Positions 51,058-60,481 of a stretch of 64,000 nucleotides of DNA are shown piece by piece. The stretch comes from Chryseobacterium sp. IHB B 17019. Lineage in GTDB: Bacteria > Bacteroidota > Bacteroidia > Flavobacteriales > Weeksellaceae. The stretch covers positions 2,728,001-2,792,000 of the forward strand of contig NZ_CP013293.1 in NCBI RefSeq assembly GCF_001456155.1. The letters are read 5' to 3'. The notes under the pieces were generated by a model. The model was not told where the DNA came from, did no database searches, and was given only the letters and a program-made list of their open reading frames with translations. Each line of letters starts with the position of its first letter. Within the stretch, counting starts at the first letter, position 1. The translations under genes and the position numbers were made by a program.

Positions 51058-52854
51058 TTATTTCTTTTTCCTTTGTTGTTCCTGCGTTTTTTGTTGCTCC
51101 TGAGCTTTCTCCATCATTTCTCGCATTCTTTTCTGGAATTTACCTTCCGCTTTCGGTTTTTCTTTGTTGGCCTGAATTTGAGCGTGGATTTTCTTTTCAT
51201 CCAGAATTAAATATTTAATGACTAGGATAATTAAAATGTTAATCGCATTCGATACAAAATAATACCACGAAAGACCAGATGCTGAGGTATTTAAGAAGAA
51301 TAAGAATGTAATCGGGAAGATGTACATTAACACTTTCATATTCGGCATACCTTCCTGTTGTGGCTGCTGCATGTTTCCGGAAGTCATGATTGTATAAATT
51401 AAGATAACAACTGTACATGCAATAGCAAAAACACTCAAGTGATCTCCTAAGAAAGGAATTTTAAATGGTAATTTAATCAAATCATCATAAGCCGTCAAAT
51501 CTTTTGCAAACCAGAAACCTTGTCCTCTCAAATCAATAAAGTTCGGAAAGAAACGGAATAGCGCATAGAAAATCGGGATCTGAACCAATGCCGGCAAACA
51601 TCCCGCCATCTGATTTACTCCGGCCTTTCGGTAGATTTCCATGGTAGCCTGTTGCTTTTTCATTGGATCTGCATCCTTGAATTTTGCATTGGCCTCATCA
51701 ATTTCGGGACGGATTACTCTCATCATTGCACTCAGTTTATGCTGCTTGTACATAATTGGCGACAAGATCAACTTAACAAGAATTGTCAGCAAGAAAATTA
51801 CCCAACCGGCTGTTAATCCCCATGATGCTATAAAATTATAGATCGGAATAAAGAATCCTCTGTTCATCCATCCGATGAAAGACCATCCTAATGGTAAAAT
51901 TTCGTCGAAGTTTTTATCGTAAGATTTTAATAATGGTAAATCCAGTGGCATAAAGTACCAGGTAAAATCCTGATTAAGCTCGCTGCCTGTCATTTGAACA
52001 AAACCTTCATAATTAAGTTTCTTCAAATATTCTCCTTCCTCAACAGTTTCCTGATTTCCTTTACTGTTGGTGAATCCAGTTTTAGCTTCAATTACTGAAG
52101 TGAAGAACTGCTGTTTTACGCCGATCCAGTTAAGGGTTTCTTTTTCCTCCTCCATTGTTGTTCTTCCGTCATAATCATAGTCTTTATAATTATTGAAAGC
52201 ATAAGAGAATTCTGAGTGAGACTGTTCTTGAGCTCTACCTTTTTCAAGGTTTCTTACATTATAATCCCAGATAAAATCTGCTTTGTTATCAGAAGTGATT
52301 TTAGCAAGCCCCTGAGTTCTTACTTTAAAATCTAATGTATATTTTGGAAGTAAAGTATAAATGAACTGGATAACCGCTCCATTGTAATTAGCCGTCATCG
52401 TCACAGCATTTCCATTAACTGTAGGGGAAAAAACCAAATCTTTGGTATTGATTACTTTCCCTGTTTTGTCTTTGAACTGGAATCCGTAGTTGGAATTATT
52501 TTTAGTGATCAGGTAAAGCGGAAGATCTGCCTTATCTGTTTTATGATCATATGCTTTGTATTCTGCAAGTTCTACTTTCGAAACCTGCCCTCCTAAGCTT
52601 GCAAATTCAATTTTCAATTCTTTATTAGCAAGATTTGCCGTCTGAATGGCATTAGGAGTTACATTGGGATTGATATTGCTTGCCTGAGTTTGTTTTACAG
52701 TACTTTTTACCTGTTCGGTTTTTTGCTGCTGAGCTTTTACTTCTTCCTCTTTCGATTGCTTGTTTTGGAAATAAAACATGAAACCAAAGAGAACCAAACA
52801 TAAAACCGCAAAACTTATCATTTGGCTTTTATCGAGTCCGTTGTTCTGTTGCAT
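51058..52854 (-). CDS. yidC: Membrane protein insertase YidC
   Basis: A 598-residue inner-membrane insertase (Oxa1/YidC/Alb3 family), which places proteins in the membrane alone or with SecYEG. An N-terminal helix (MISFAVLCLVLFGFMFYF) is followed by the large periplasmic beta domain, then the conserved five-helix core with WGLTAGWVIFLLTILVKLILSPIMYKQ, MAGCLPALVQIPIFYALF and SWYYFVSNAINILIILVIKY. The Lys/Gln-rich tail is basic for ribosome contact. I chose ATG 52854 (MQQNNGLDKSQ), the family start; a longer frame from 52938 adds residues before it. It lies just downstream of pyrG on the same strand. Confidence 0.95.
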   Translation of the reverse strand: MQQNNGLDKSQMISFAVLCLVLFGFMFYFQNKQSKEEEVKAQQQKTEQVKSTVKQTQASNINPNVTPNAIQTANLANKELKIEFASLGGQVSKVELAEYKAYDHKTDKADLPLYLITKNNSNYGFQFKDKTGKVINTKDLVFSPTVNGNAVTMTANYNGAVIQFIYTLLPKYTLDFKVRTQGLAKITSDNKADFIWDYNVRNLEKGRAQEQSHSEFSYAFNNYKDYDYDGRTTMEEEKETLNWIGVKQQFFTSVIEAKTGFTNSKGNQETVEEGEYLKKLNYEGFVQMTGSELNQDFTWYFMPLDLPLLKSYDKNFDEILPLGWSFIGWMNRGFFIPIYNFIASWGLTAGWVIFLLTILVKLILSPIMYKQHKLSAMMRVIRPEIDEANAKFKDADPMKKQQATMEIYRKAGVNQMAGCLPALVQIPIFYALFRFFPNFIDLRGQGFWFAKDLTAYDDLIKLPFKIPFLGDHLSVFAIACTVVILIYTIMTSGNMQQPQQEGMPNMKVLMYIFPITFLFFLNTSASGLSWYYFVSNAINILIILVIKYLILDEKKIHAQIQANKEKPKAEGKFQKRMREMMEKAQEQQKTQEQQRKKK

Positions 52855-53031
52855 TTTATCTTTATTAAAATTTTTAACTTTATCTGCACGTACATCTGTA
52901 CGTATTTCGAGTCGACAAAAATACTGTTTTTTTATCAAAACTCTACCTTATAATATATTACTATATAATAAACTCAAGCTGATAATAATCAACCTGAGTT
53001 TATTTATGACGTTTGTAATTAAAAAATTACC

Positions 53032-54639
53032 TTATTTCTTTTCACAAGCCTTAATAAAAGCTCTGAATAACGGATGCGGTGTCGCTACCGTGCTCTTATA
53101 TTCCGGGTGATACTGAACTCCCACGTAGAACGGGTGATCCGGCAATTCCAATGCTTCTACCAATCCTGTTTCCGGGTTTGTACCTGTTGCAAGGAAACCG
53201 TTTTTCTCAAATTGGGATAAATAATCACTGTTGAATTCATATCTGTGACGGTGTCTTTCAGAAATATTTTTGCTTCCGTAGATCTCAGATAATTTGGAAC
53301 CGTTTTTCACAGCACATTTCCAAGCCCCAAGACGCATAGTTCCGCCTTTATCTACAACATTTTTCTGTTCCTCCATAATTGAAATCACAGGATCCGGTGT
53401 GGAAGTATCAAATTCCATTGAATTGGCTTTTGTGTGCCCAAGTACATTTCTCGCAAACTCGATCGTCATAATTTGCATTCCTAAACAAATTCCCAACATC
53501 GGAACTTTATTTTCCCTTGCATACTGTGCTGTAAGCACTTTACCTTCAATTCCTCTATCGCCAAAACCTGGAGCAATAAGGATTCCATCAACACCATTTA
53601 AAGTATCTTTAATATTTTCAGCAGTAATATCACCACTGTATACCCATCTTACTTTTACTTCAGTTTCAAGACTTGCCCCCGCATGTTTGAAAGCTTCAGC
53701 AATAGAAATATAAGAATCCTGCAGAGAAATATATTTTCCTACTAAAGCAATTTCTACAGATTTTTTAGGGTTTTTGAATTTTTTAAGGAAAGTTTTCCAG
53801 TCTTTAAGATCAGCTTCTTTATCATTTTTAAGATCTAATTCTTTAAGAACTACATCATCAAAATTTTGCTTCTGAAGATACATCGGAACTTCATAGATTG
53901 TTTCCAGATCTTTACATTCAATTACATTATCTAAAGAAACATTACAGAATTGGGCCAATTTTGCTCTCTGATCTTTTGGAATCGTGTGTTCCGTTCTGCA
54001 TACTAAAACATCCGCCATAATTCCGCTTTCCATCAACTGACGAACGGAATGCTGGGAAGGTTTTGTTTTTAATTCTCCACTTGAAGCCAGATACGGCAAT
54101 AAAGTAAGGTGAATTACCATAGAATTTTTCTCCCCCAATTCCCACTTCAACTGGCGAACAGTTTCGATGTAAGGCAAAGATTCAATATCTCCTACAGTTC
54201 CTCCGATCTCAGTAATGATAATATCGTAGTTCTGCTTAGATAAAATTTTAATTCTACGTTTGATTTCGTTCGTAATATGAGGAATTACCTGCACTGTTTT
54301 TCCAAGGAAGTCTCCTTTTCTTTCTTTTTCGATTACAGTCTGGTAAATTTTTCCTGTGGTAACGTTGTTGTTTTGGGAAGTTGGAGCATCCAAATAACGC
54401 TCATAGTGACCTAAATCCAGATCCGTTTCCGCACCATCTTCGGTTACATAGCATTCTCCGTGTTCATAAGGATTCAGTGTTCCTGGGTCGATATTGATAT
54501 AAGGATCTAGTTTTTGGATCGTTACATTAAAGCCGCGTGATTTTAGTAGAAGTCCCAGAGAAGCAGAAACGATTCCTTTCCCCAAAGATGAAGTTACACC
54601 TCCTGTCACAAAGATGTACTTTGTATTCTTTTTACTCAT
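53032..54639 (-). CDS. pyrG: CTP synthase
   Basis: A 535-residue enzyme aminating UTP to CTP. The N-terminal synthase domain starts YIFVTGGVTSSLGKGIVSASL with the P-loop-like GKGI and the KLDPYINIDPGTLNPYEHGE stretch. The C-terminal glutamine amidotransferase domain has the catalytic Cys in LGICLGMQ and the His/Glu in YHPEYKS. I chose ATG 54639 (MSKKNTKYIF); an in-frame ATG at 54657 lies between the -7 box and the expected start of transcription and is rejected. The leader is then very short. Confidence 0.97.
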   Translation of the reverse strand: MSKKNTKYIFVTGGVTSSLGKGIVSASLGLLLKSRGFNVTIQKLDPYINIDPGTLNPYEHGECYVTEDGAETDLDLGHYERYLDAPTSQNNNVTTGKIYQTVIEKERKGDFLGKTVQVIPHITNEIKRRIKILSKQNYDIIITEIGGTVGDIESLPYIETVRQLKWELGEKNSMVIHLTLLPYLASSGELKTKPSQHSVRQLMESGIMADVLVCRTEHTIPKDQRAKLAQFCNVSLDNVIECKDLETIYEVPMYLQKQNFDDVVLKELDLKNDKEADLKDWKTFLKKFKNPKKSVEIALVGKYISLQDSYISIAEAFKHAGASLETEVKVRWVYSGDITAENIKDTLNGVDGILIAPGFGDRGIEGKVLTAQYARENKVPMLGICLGMQIMTIEFARNVLGHTKANSMEFDTSTPDPVISIMEEQKNVVDKGGTMRLGAWKCAVKNGSKLSEIYGSKNISERHRHRYEFNSDYLSQFEKNGFLATGTNPETGLVEALELPDHPFYVGVQYHPEYKSTVATPHPLFRAFIKACEKK

Positions 54640-54654
54640 TAGATTAGGTTTGTG

Positions 54655-54685
54655 CAAAGTTAGGGGAAAAAGAAATACAAAGCAA
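54655..54685 (-). promoter_or_regulatory. pyrG promoter
   Basis: On the minus strand TTG (54685-54683), 20 bases, then TAACTTTG (54662-54655): a good match. Expected start near 54648 gives a leader of about nine bases before ATG 54639. Confidence 0.65.
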
Positions 54686-54849
54686 TTTCATTTTATAATT
54701 TTAGATTTTAGATTATGAATTTTAGATTTTAAACAAACTAAGCGACTGTTACACACACTTAGTTGCTGAGGTTCTTGAAGTCACCATCATTAAAAAAGGT
54801 TCCCAATATACATTGAAAACCTTTTCCTAAACCAAATTATATATGAAAA

Positions 54850-55419
54850 CTATTGCTTAATTAACTCAAAATATAAGTTAACGTCAACGTCTTTAGCCAC
54901 ACCTGCTCCCGTAGGATCGTATTTAATATTGTAATCTAAACGGTTTACTTTAAATGTTGTCTGGAAACCCATCACCTCTTTTCCCTGCTGGTTTTTTGCA
55001 ATACCCCCGAAAGTTACAGGAACACTGATTTCTTTTGTTACATCTTTGATGGTCAGCTTTCCTTTTAATGTATAAGAATTATTTTTATCCTTTGTAATAG
55101 AAGATGTCTCGAAAGTCATATTTGGAAACTTTTCCGCATCGAAGAAATCTGCGCTTTTCAGATGTTTATCTCTCATTTCAACGCCTGTATTGATAGAGCT
55201 TACGTCTACCGTTGCAGATATTTCCGCACCATCGAGATTATTTCCTTTAGTGGTAGCTTTTCCGTCGAATTTATCAAATCTTCCCTGCACAAAGCTGATT
55301 CCCATATGCTTGATATTGAAATTTACGGAAGAATGCATTGGATCTACTTTCCAGGCTGTCTGAGCAAAAGCAACAACACTTAAAAAAGCGAATACAAAAG
55401 TTAAAAATACCTTTTTCAT
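54850..55419 (-). CDS. YceI-family secreted protein
   Basis: A 189-residue periplasmic protein with a signal peptide (cleaved after VAFA) and the YceI lipocalin-like barrel. The start WKVDPMHSSVNFNIKHMG, the HLKSADFFDAEKFPNMTF strand pair and the LTIKDVTKEISVPV block are diagnostic. YceI proteins bind polyisoprenoid or amphiphilic lipids in a long tunnel and are often induced by base or stress. No cytochrome b561 neighbour is present here. A minus-strand -7 box (TACATTTG, 55456-55449) is present upstream. The exact ligand is unknown. Confidence 0.92.
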   Translation of the reverse strand: MKKVFLTFVFAFLSVVAFAQTAWKVDPMHSSVNFNIKHMGISFVQGRFDKFDGKATTKGNNLDGAEISATVDVSSINTGVEMRDKHLKSADFFDAEKFPNMTFETSSITKDKNNSYTLKGKLTIKDVTKEISVPVTFGGIAKNQQGKEVMGFQTTFKVNRLDYNIKYDPTGAGVAKDVDVNLYFELIKQ

Positions 55420-55448
55420 TGTATATATTTTTTAGATTAATCTTATGA

Positions 55449-55456
55449 CAAATGTA
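55449..55456 (-). promoter_or_regulatory. -7 element of the YceI gene
   Basis: TACATTTG on the minus strand matches TAnnTTTG, about 30-37 bases before the ATG at 55419. The -33 TTG is not evident. Confidence 0.45.
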
Positions 55457-55546
55457 AGCCAGTTGTTATAACGTGACATTGATGTATGTTATTTTTTTCA
55501 GTTATTTAAAATTTTTTGATGCTAAGTTTTTTCATAATTTTACAGT

Positions 55547-56896
55547 ATGGCAAAATTAAGAACAGCATATTTCTGTCAAAACTGCGGAACCCAATATTCC
55601 CAATGGATGGGACAATGCAAAAACTGTGGAGAATGGAATACTTTGGTGGAAGAAGTTGTAGAAAAAACCTCATCTAAAACTCCGCCTTTTTCAAAATCGA
55701 AACAGCATGTCATTAATATTATTGAGGTAGAAACCAGCGAAGAACCAAGAATAAAAACCCCTTCCGAAGAACTCAATCGCGTTTTGGGAGGCGGAATTGT
55801 CTTAGGTTCCGTTACATTAATTGGTGGTGAACCCGGAATTGGTAAGTCTACTCTGCTTCTTCAATTGGCTTTGAAGATGAAGAAAAAAATCTTCTACGTT
55901 TCAGGCGAGGAAAGTGCTTCCCAGATCAAAATGAGAGCCGACAGATTAACGGATATTCAAAATCCCAACTGTTTTCTTTTTACAGAAACTTCTCTGGAAA
56001 AAATTCTTCACGAAGCTAAAAAACTGGAGCCTGATTTTATGATTATCGACTCCATTCAGACATTACAATCTCAATTAATAGAAAGCTCTCCCGGAACAGT
56101 TTCCCAGATCAGAGAATGCTCCAACGAGATCATTAAATACGCCAAAGAAAACAATATTCCCGTTTTTCTAGTTGGCCATATCACCAAAGACGGTCAGATT
56201 GCCGGCCCAAAGGTTTTGGAACACATGGTGGACGTTGTTTTGAATTTCGATGGCGACAGAAATCACCTTTTCAGACTGTTGAGAGCCAATAAAAACCGTT
56301 TCGGATCAACTTCCGAGATCGGGATTTATGAAATGGTTTCTCAAGGTTTAAAGGAAATTAAAAATCCATCAGAAATTTTAATTACAAAGAAATTCGAGGA
56401 ACTTTCCGGAAATTCCGTAGCAGTAACTTTGGAAGGAAACCGACCTATGTTACTGGAAATTCAGGCTTTGGTAAGTACAGCTGTTTATGGAACACCTCAG
56501 AGAAGTTCAACGGGTTTTGATGCCAAAAGATTAAATATGCTTTTGGCCGTTTTGGAAAAAAGAGCCGGTTTTCAACTGGGTGCAAAAGATGTTTTTTTAA
56601 ATATCACCGGAGGAATAAAAACTGATGATCCCGCATTGGATCTGGCCGTCGTAGCTTCTATTCTGTCTTCAAACGAAGATATTGCGATTTCCGAACATTA
56701 TTGTTTTGCAGGAGAAATTGGCTTGAGCGGAGAAATCCGTCCGGTCGCACAAGCCGAACAACGAATTATCGAAGCTGAAAAATTGGGTTACGAGAAAATT
56801 TTTATATCTAATTTAAACAAACTTTCAAAGAAAAAATTCGCGATAAAAATTGAAGAAGTGAGTAAAATAGAGGACTTCCATAATAAGTTACTATAG
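55547..56896 (+). CDS. radA: DNA repair protein RadA (Sms)
   Basis: A 449-residue DnaB-like helicase/branch-migration protein in recombinational repair. The N-terminal zinc finger uses C10, C13, C24 and C27 (FCQNCG...QCKNCGEW). The RecA-like domain has Walker A GGEPGIGKST (93-102) and the KNRFGSTSEIG motif unique to RadA. The Lon-like C-terminal domain (ITGGIKTDDPALDLAVVASILSS) is present but the Lon protease Ser is absent, as normal. It stands alone between YceI and the protease gene. Confidence 0.96.
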   Translation: MAKLRTAYFCQNCGTQYSQWMGQCKNCGEWNTLVEEVVEKTSSKTPPFSKSKQHVINIIEVETSEEPRIKTPSEELNRVLGGGIVLGSVTLIGGEPGIGKSTLLLQLALKMKKKIFYVSGEESASQIKMRADRLTDIQNPNCFLFTETSLEKILHEAKKLEPDFMIIDSIQTLQSQLIESSPGTVSQIRECSNEIIKYAKENNIPVFLVGHITKDGQIAGPKVLEHMVDVVLNFDGDRNHLFRLLRANKNRFGSTSEIGIYEMVSQGLKEIKNPSEILITKKFEELSGNSVAVTLEGNRPMLLEIQALVSTAVYGTPQRSSTGFDAKRLNMLLAVLEKRAGFQLGAKDVFLNITGGIKTDDPALDLAVVASILSSNEDIAISEHYCFAGEIGLSGEIRPVAQAEQRIIEAEKLGYEKIFISNLNKLSKKKFAIKIEEVSKIEDFHNKLL

Positions 56897-56910
56897 GGTG
56901 AAATATTTTA

Positions 56911-56939
56911 TTGGTTTTTAAGAAATTTTTGTAAATTTA
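56911..56939 (+). promoter_or_regulatory. Probable promoter of the secreted metzincin gene
   Basis: TTG (56911-56913), 18 bases, then TAAATTTA (56932-56939), one mismatch from TAnnTTTG in the last base. The ATG at 56970 follows 30 bases later. Confidence 0.45.
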
Positions 56940-56969
56940 TTTACCCAAATCATTAAAAATCAATAAGTC

Positions 56970-58313
56970 ATGAAAACAAAATTTATCACAAGCCTTTTGG
57001 TATTTTGTTCCTGTGTGCTGTTTGCACAAAACAAAATCTTTAAAAATTCTATTAGTGAGAATAATTTGAAAAGTAATCAGAGAATCAGCACTGATCTGGC
57101 AAAAAGCTATGTTTCGACACACTATTTTTCCCAGCCTTCTTTTAACCTTAATTCTGAACTGCAAATAAAAATTCCGGATGATAAGAATATTAAGGCCAAA
57201 CCTATCCGAATTTACAAATACTCAAACAAAAGTACATCGTATGTTTATTCTATTGATGGTGATCCCACTGCAGAATTAGTTTTTTCAGAATACGACCGCA
57301 TTGTCACAGGTATGTATGCTTCAGGTAGTGAAAAAAAAGTAATGTTTCATCAAACAAATGGTGATATTTTCGCAGTTTCCGTTGTAAATGAACAAATAAT
57401 TCCGGATGAGGATGAAAACGATTATATTATGGGCGAAACGGAAGACAAAAATTCCGGAAAAACAAATGCTAATATTTGTTCACCTTCTACAACTATTTGC
57501 GATAACAGCAGGGTTGATGTGATGGCAATTTTGACAAACGCGGCAGTAGCAGCCTGGGGCGGCTTGCCACAAAGCACTTCTTTTCTTGCGACTGCTATAA
57601 CTAATTTTAACAGCAGTCTGCTTAGCTCCGGTGTTACAAATCTTTCAGTTAATTTAGTCTATGCCGGTGAAATTAACTATACAGAATTAAAGGATAATAG
57701 CAAAACTGACCTGGATAGGTTCAGAGCAAATGGAGATGGTTTCATGGATGAAATCCACACATTAAGAACAACTTATGGAGCAGATGTCTGTGCCCTGATT
57801 ATAGGAAATACCGGCTCCTCTGGTTTAGGATATGTAAATACACATCCTACCAATTATTCGAAAAGTTTGGCATTTTCCCTTTCCCGTTATAGTGTAGTAG
57901 TTAACAATTATACACTGGCTCACGAAATAGGACATAATATGGGACTAAAACACAATTGGTATGAGGATAAAACAATAGTGCCCTGCAGCCATCATCATGG
58001 CTATGTCAACAGGACTGCTATCAACTTGGGAACTTCAAGCTCACCTTCCCAAAGATGGAGAACAATCATGGCCTATAATAGGGAATGTTCCGATATAGGC
58101 ATTTCATGTACAAGGATCAACCGTTGGGCAAATCCTTCTCTTAATTATAATTCCGAACCAACTGGAACCGCAATAGGGCAAACAAATCCGTGTGATGAAG
58201 CTTTTGGCTTTTTACGTTTTGGCTGTGTTGTTTCAGAATTTATGCCCGCAGCTTCCTTACCTGCTTTTGAGGTTCTTTCACAAGGAAAACAGTCTACTGG
58301 CACAAGCTTTTAA
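56970..58313 (+). CDS. Secreted reprolysin-like metzincin protease
   Basis: A 447-residue secreted zinc protease. A signal peptide (cleaved after VLFA) precedes a propeptide-like region (to about residue 165), and the catalytic domain has the zinc motif HEIGHNMGLKH (318-328) with the full HExxHxxGxxH pattern and a Met-turn at RTIMAY (M367), placing it with reprolysin/adamalysin-like metzincins. Cysteines at 170, 177, 274, 339, 373 and 380 could form disulfides. No type IX secretion C-terminal domain is visible (it ends GKQSTGTSF). It probably acts on external protein. The N-terminal pairing with residue composition suggests activation by propeptide removal. Confidence 0.86.
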   Translation: MKTKFITSLLVFCSCVLFAQNKIFKNSISENNLKSNQRISTDLAKSYVSTHYFSQPSFNLNSELQIKIPDDKNIKAKPIRIYKYSNKSTSYVYSIDGDPTAELVFSEYDRIVTGMYASGSEKKVMFHQTNGDIFAVSVVNEQIIPDEDENDYIMGETEDKNSGKTNANICSPSTTICDNSRVDVMAILTNAAVAAWGGLPQSTSFLATAITNFNSSLLSSGVTNLSVNLVYAGEINYTELKDNSKTDLDRFRANGDGFMDEIHTLRTTYGADVCALIIGNTGSSGLGYVNTHPTNYSKSLAFSLSRYSVVVNNYTLAHEIGHNMGLKHNWYEDKTIVPCSHHHGYVNRTAINLGTSSSPSQRWRTIMAYNRECSDIGISCTRINRWANPSLNYNSEPTGTAIGQTNPCDEAFGFLRFGCVVSEFMPAASLPAFEVLSQGKQSTGTSF

Positions 58314-58418
58314 CCGAAATAAATCTATCATTACATAAAATTTCTTTTAAAATAATAATTAAGTCCTCTGAATGTTTTAAATTTATTCAGGGGATTTTTT
58401 TATTCCTTATCTCGTAAT

Positions 58419-59012
58419 ATGAATTATTTGGCTCATTCTTTTCTCACCTTCAAAGACGGACAGATTGTCGGTCAGTTTTTGGAAGATTTTATTCGCAATA
58501 AGGATCGTTTTTCTTTCCCGAAAGATATTCAGGACGGAATTACTTTACATCGGGCCATCGACACTTTTACGGATTCTCATCCTGCCATTCATGAAGCGAA
58601 AAAAGTTTTTGCTCCTTTGGTAAGGTTGTATGCAGGTGCTTTTGTGGATGTTTCTATGGATTATTTTGTTGCTAATGACCTTACTTTAAATACTTTGGCA
58701 GAATGGAAGGCACATTCTTTACATGTTTATAAAATCCTAAATGACCACGAAAAATATCTTCCGGAAAACTTTAAAAGAATGCTTGTAAGAATGGAAGAAG
58801 ACGACTGGCTTTATAATTATCGTGAAGACAAAAATATAATGTATAGTATGCGAAATGTTTTGAATAAAGCTAAATATTTGGATAAAGATATTCCTGTTTA
58901 TGAAGCTTTTTTAGAAAATAAAGAAGTACTTCAACGATGTTACGATAAATTCTTCCCTGATTTAATGGAACATGCAAAAGGAATTAATTCACTTTTACAA
59001 TTGGAAAAATAA
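58419..59012 (+). CDS. Acyl carrier protein phosphodiesterase-like protein (AcpH/DUF479)
   Basis: A 197-residue cytoplasmic protein starting MNYLAHSFLTF with the DGITLHRAIDTFTDSHP motif of the AcpH family. Asp and His residues there belong to the HD-like metal site. In E. coli AcpH removes the phosphopantetheine arm from acyl carrier protein. The enzyme activity in this group has not been shown, so the name is by similarity. The gene follows the secreted protease by about 100 bases and is followed by a strong terminator. Confidence 0.82.
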   Translation: MNYLAHSFLTFKDGQIVGQFLEDFIRNKDRFSFPKDIQDGITLHRAIDTFTDSHPAIHEAKKVFAPLVRLYAGAFVDVSMDYFVANDLTLNTLAEWKAHSLHVYKILNDHEKYLPENFKRMLVRMEEDDWLYNYREDKNIMYSMRNVLNKAKYLDKDIPVYEAFLENKEVLQRCYDKFFPDLMEHAKGINSLLQLEK

Positions 59013-59013
59013 A

Positions 59014-59049
59014 AAACAGGCTGTTCTTAAAAGCAGCCTGTTTTTTTTT
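59014..59049. terminator. Terminator after the AcpH-like gene
   Basis: AAACAGGCTG and CAGCCTGTTT form a 10-base-pair stem around a ten-base loop, followed by a nine-T run; the complement side also serves the convergent gene starting to the right. Confidence 0.88.
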
Positions 59050-59056
59050 AGATAAC

Positions 59057-60304
59057 CTATTGTGTTATTGCACCGCACAAAACCATATTAAGGTTAACAG
59101 GATCTGATCCCGCCCTACCATTATGAGTAATAGTTACTGACGTAACATAAGTATTGACACCTGTGTGAAATGTCCCATTGGTACCAATACTGCTTGTAGA
59201 AGCAGTTGTGGAATACCCATAACAACTTTGTCCGGAACCAAAGTTGGTTACGTCTGTAGATCCATTTTTGGCAGATAGTGTAATAAATGAATTTCCTGAA
59301 GAATTCGCCTGAGATATCCCATTAATCCTAAAATCAGTATGTTGTATTGGTCTGCTAAATGTGAATGTAATTGAGCTTGCCCCACCTTCTCCTAATCTCC
59401 ATGAATCAGTAGTCGTAGTAGCTCCACAGGTTTGCACAGCTTGTCCTGCACCGACATTAGAAGTGGAAACCGTAACATAAACTGGAGGACCAGAAAATAC
59501 CTGATATGTATTAGGAAAATCTGACCTTCCTAAAACACCATTACCATTAAGTCCTGCTGTACAAGCATCAATTACCGGAGATGGTGTAGAACCATCACAA
59601 TCTCCTACCCATTTTGTGGCATTCCAATATTGCATACAATGAATATCCAAATTATAAATCATCAATCCTTCAGGTTTTGGATTAATAGCGTCACGCTGTG
59701 CAGTAGTAAGTCTTGTAGGAAGAAAACCTTTTGTTGTGCTCGATAATTCTAATAATGCACTCGGATTGGGTGCTGGAGCTCCTATCCCAACATTTCCCTG
59801 TGCATTCACTCTCATTCGTTCATTATAAGTTCCACCCACAGAATTCCCTATAAAAAATTCTTCCTGTCTGCCATTTATAGCTGTATTTCCTGTGCGTACT
59901 GTTCCTATTCCCCAATTGGCACCTCCAGATGTAGGGCCGTTATTTGTAAATCCTAAAAGAGAATAATTTCCTGTTGCCAAAGGAGATGTATTTCTCAAAG
60001 CTAAGGCTACATATTGATTGGTTCCTGCCGGTACATCTATTAAATTGAATCTGTTCGCGGTTGCAGCAGTTGCAACAATATGCATTTTTACTTCCGGTGT
60101 AATTGTTCCTACTCCTAATTTCCCGGCAGTGGTTACAACTACATCATTACTTTCCTGCGTTGCATTGGGATTTCCAGAAGCAGGATTGTCTTTCGCCCCA
60201 TCCACATGTAAGGTTGCTAAAGGATTTGACGTTTTTATCCCAACCTGAGCAAACGATAGTGTACTAAGTAATAATAATAAGACCAATAATCTGTTTTTTT
60301 TCAT
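59057..60304 (-). CDS. Secreted tail-fibre-like protein
   Basis: A 415-residue exported protein with signal peptide MKKNRLLVLLLLLSTLSFAQ. It has repeats of the type VGIKTSNPLATLHVDG, LGVGTITPEVKMHI and NVGIGAPAPNPSALLELSS, then GFLPTRLTTAQRDAI. This V-GIG-x-P-x-x-LHV pattern occurs in phage tail fibres and in many flavobacterial surface proteins, where it builds beta-prism-like trimers. The C-terminal 160 residues are Ser/Thr/Gly-rich with paired Cys. It is not part of a prophage here. A role in adhesion is inference. Confidence 0.75.
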   Translation of the reverse strand: MKKNRLLVLLLLLSTLSFAQVGIKTSNPLATLHVDGAKDNPASGNPNATQESNDVVVTTAGKLGVGTITPEVKMHIVATAATANRFNLIDVPAGTNQYVALALRNTSPLATGNYSLLGFTNNGPTSGGANWGIGTVRTGNTAINGRQEEFFIGNSVGGTYNERMRVNAQGNVGIGAPAPNPSALLELSSTTKGFLPTRLTTAQRDAINPKPEGLMIYNLDIHCMQYWNATKWVGDCDGSTPSPVIDACTAGLNGNGVLGRSDFPNTYQVFSGPPVYVTVSTSNVGAGQAVQTCGATTTTDSWRLGEGGASSITFTFSRPIQHTDFRINGISQANSSGNSFITLSAKNGSTDVTNFGSGQSCYGYSTTASTSSIGTNGTFHTGVNTYVTSVTITHNGRAGSDPVNLNMVLCGAITQ

Positions 60305-60481
60305 AAATGATGTTTTTTAAATTTTAAGAGTAAATAATTTTTCTTAGTGTAGTTAGAATCAGAAATTAATACCCTAAACTAGAGAATTTTATTGCTCACG
60401 GAAGAAAAAACACCATACCATCCATATACTACTTGTGTGTAAATAGCACAGTAACAATATATAAAACAAAAAAAACAAAGA

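Noticed and set aside
52855-52938. Longer yidC start at 52938
   Set aside because: MQQNNGLDKSQ at 52854 matches the family start; the extra residues show no similarity to YidC N-termini.
54640-54657. pyrG start at 54657
   Set aside because: It lies upstream of the expected transcription start set by the -7 box at 54655-54662.
59057-60304. Prophage tail module
   Set aside because: The protein carries a signal peptide and no other phage gene lies nearby.
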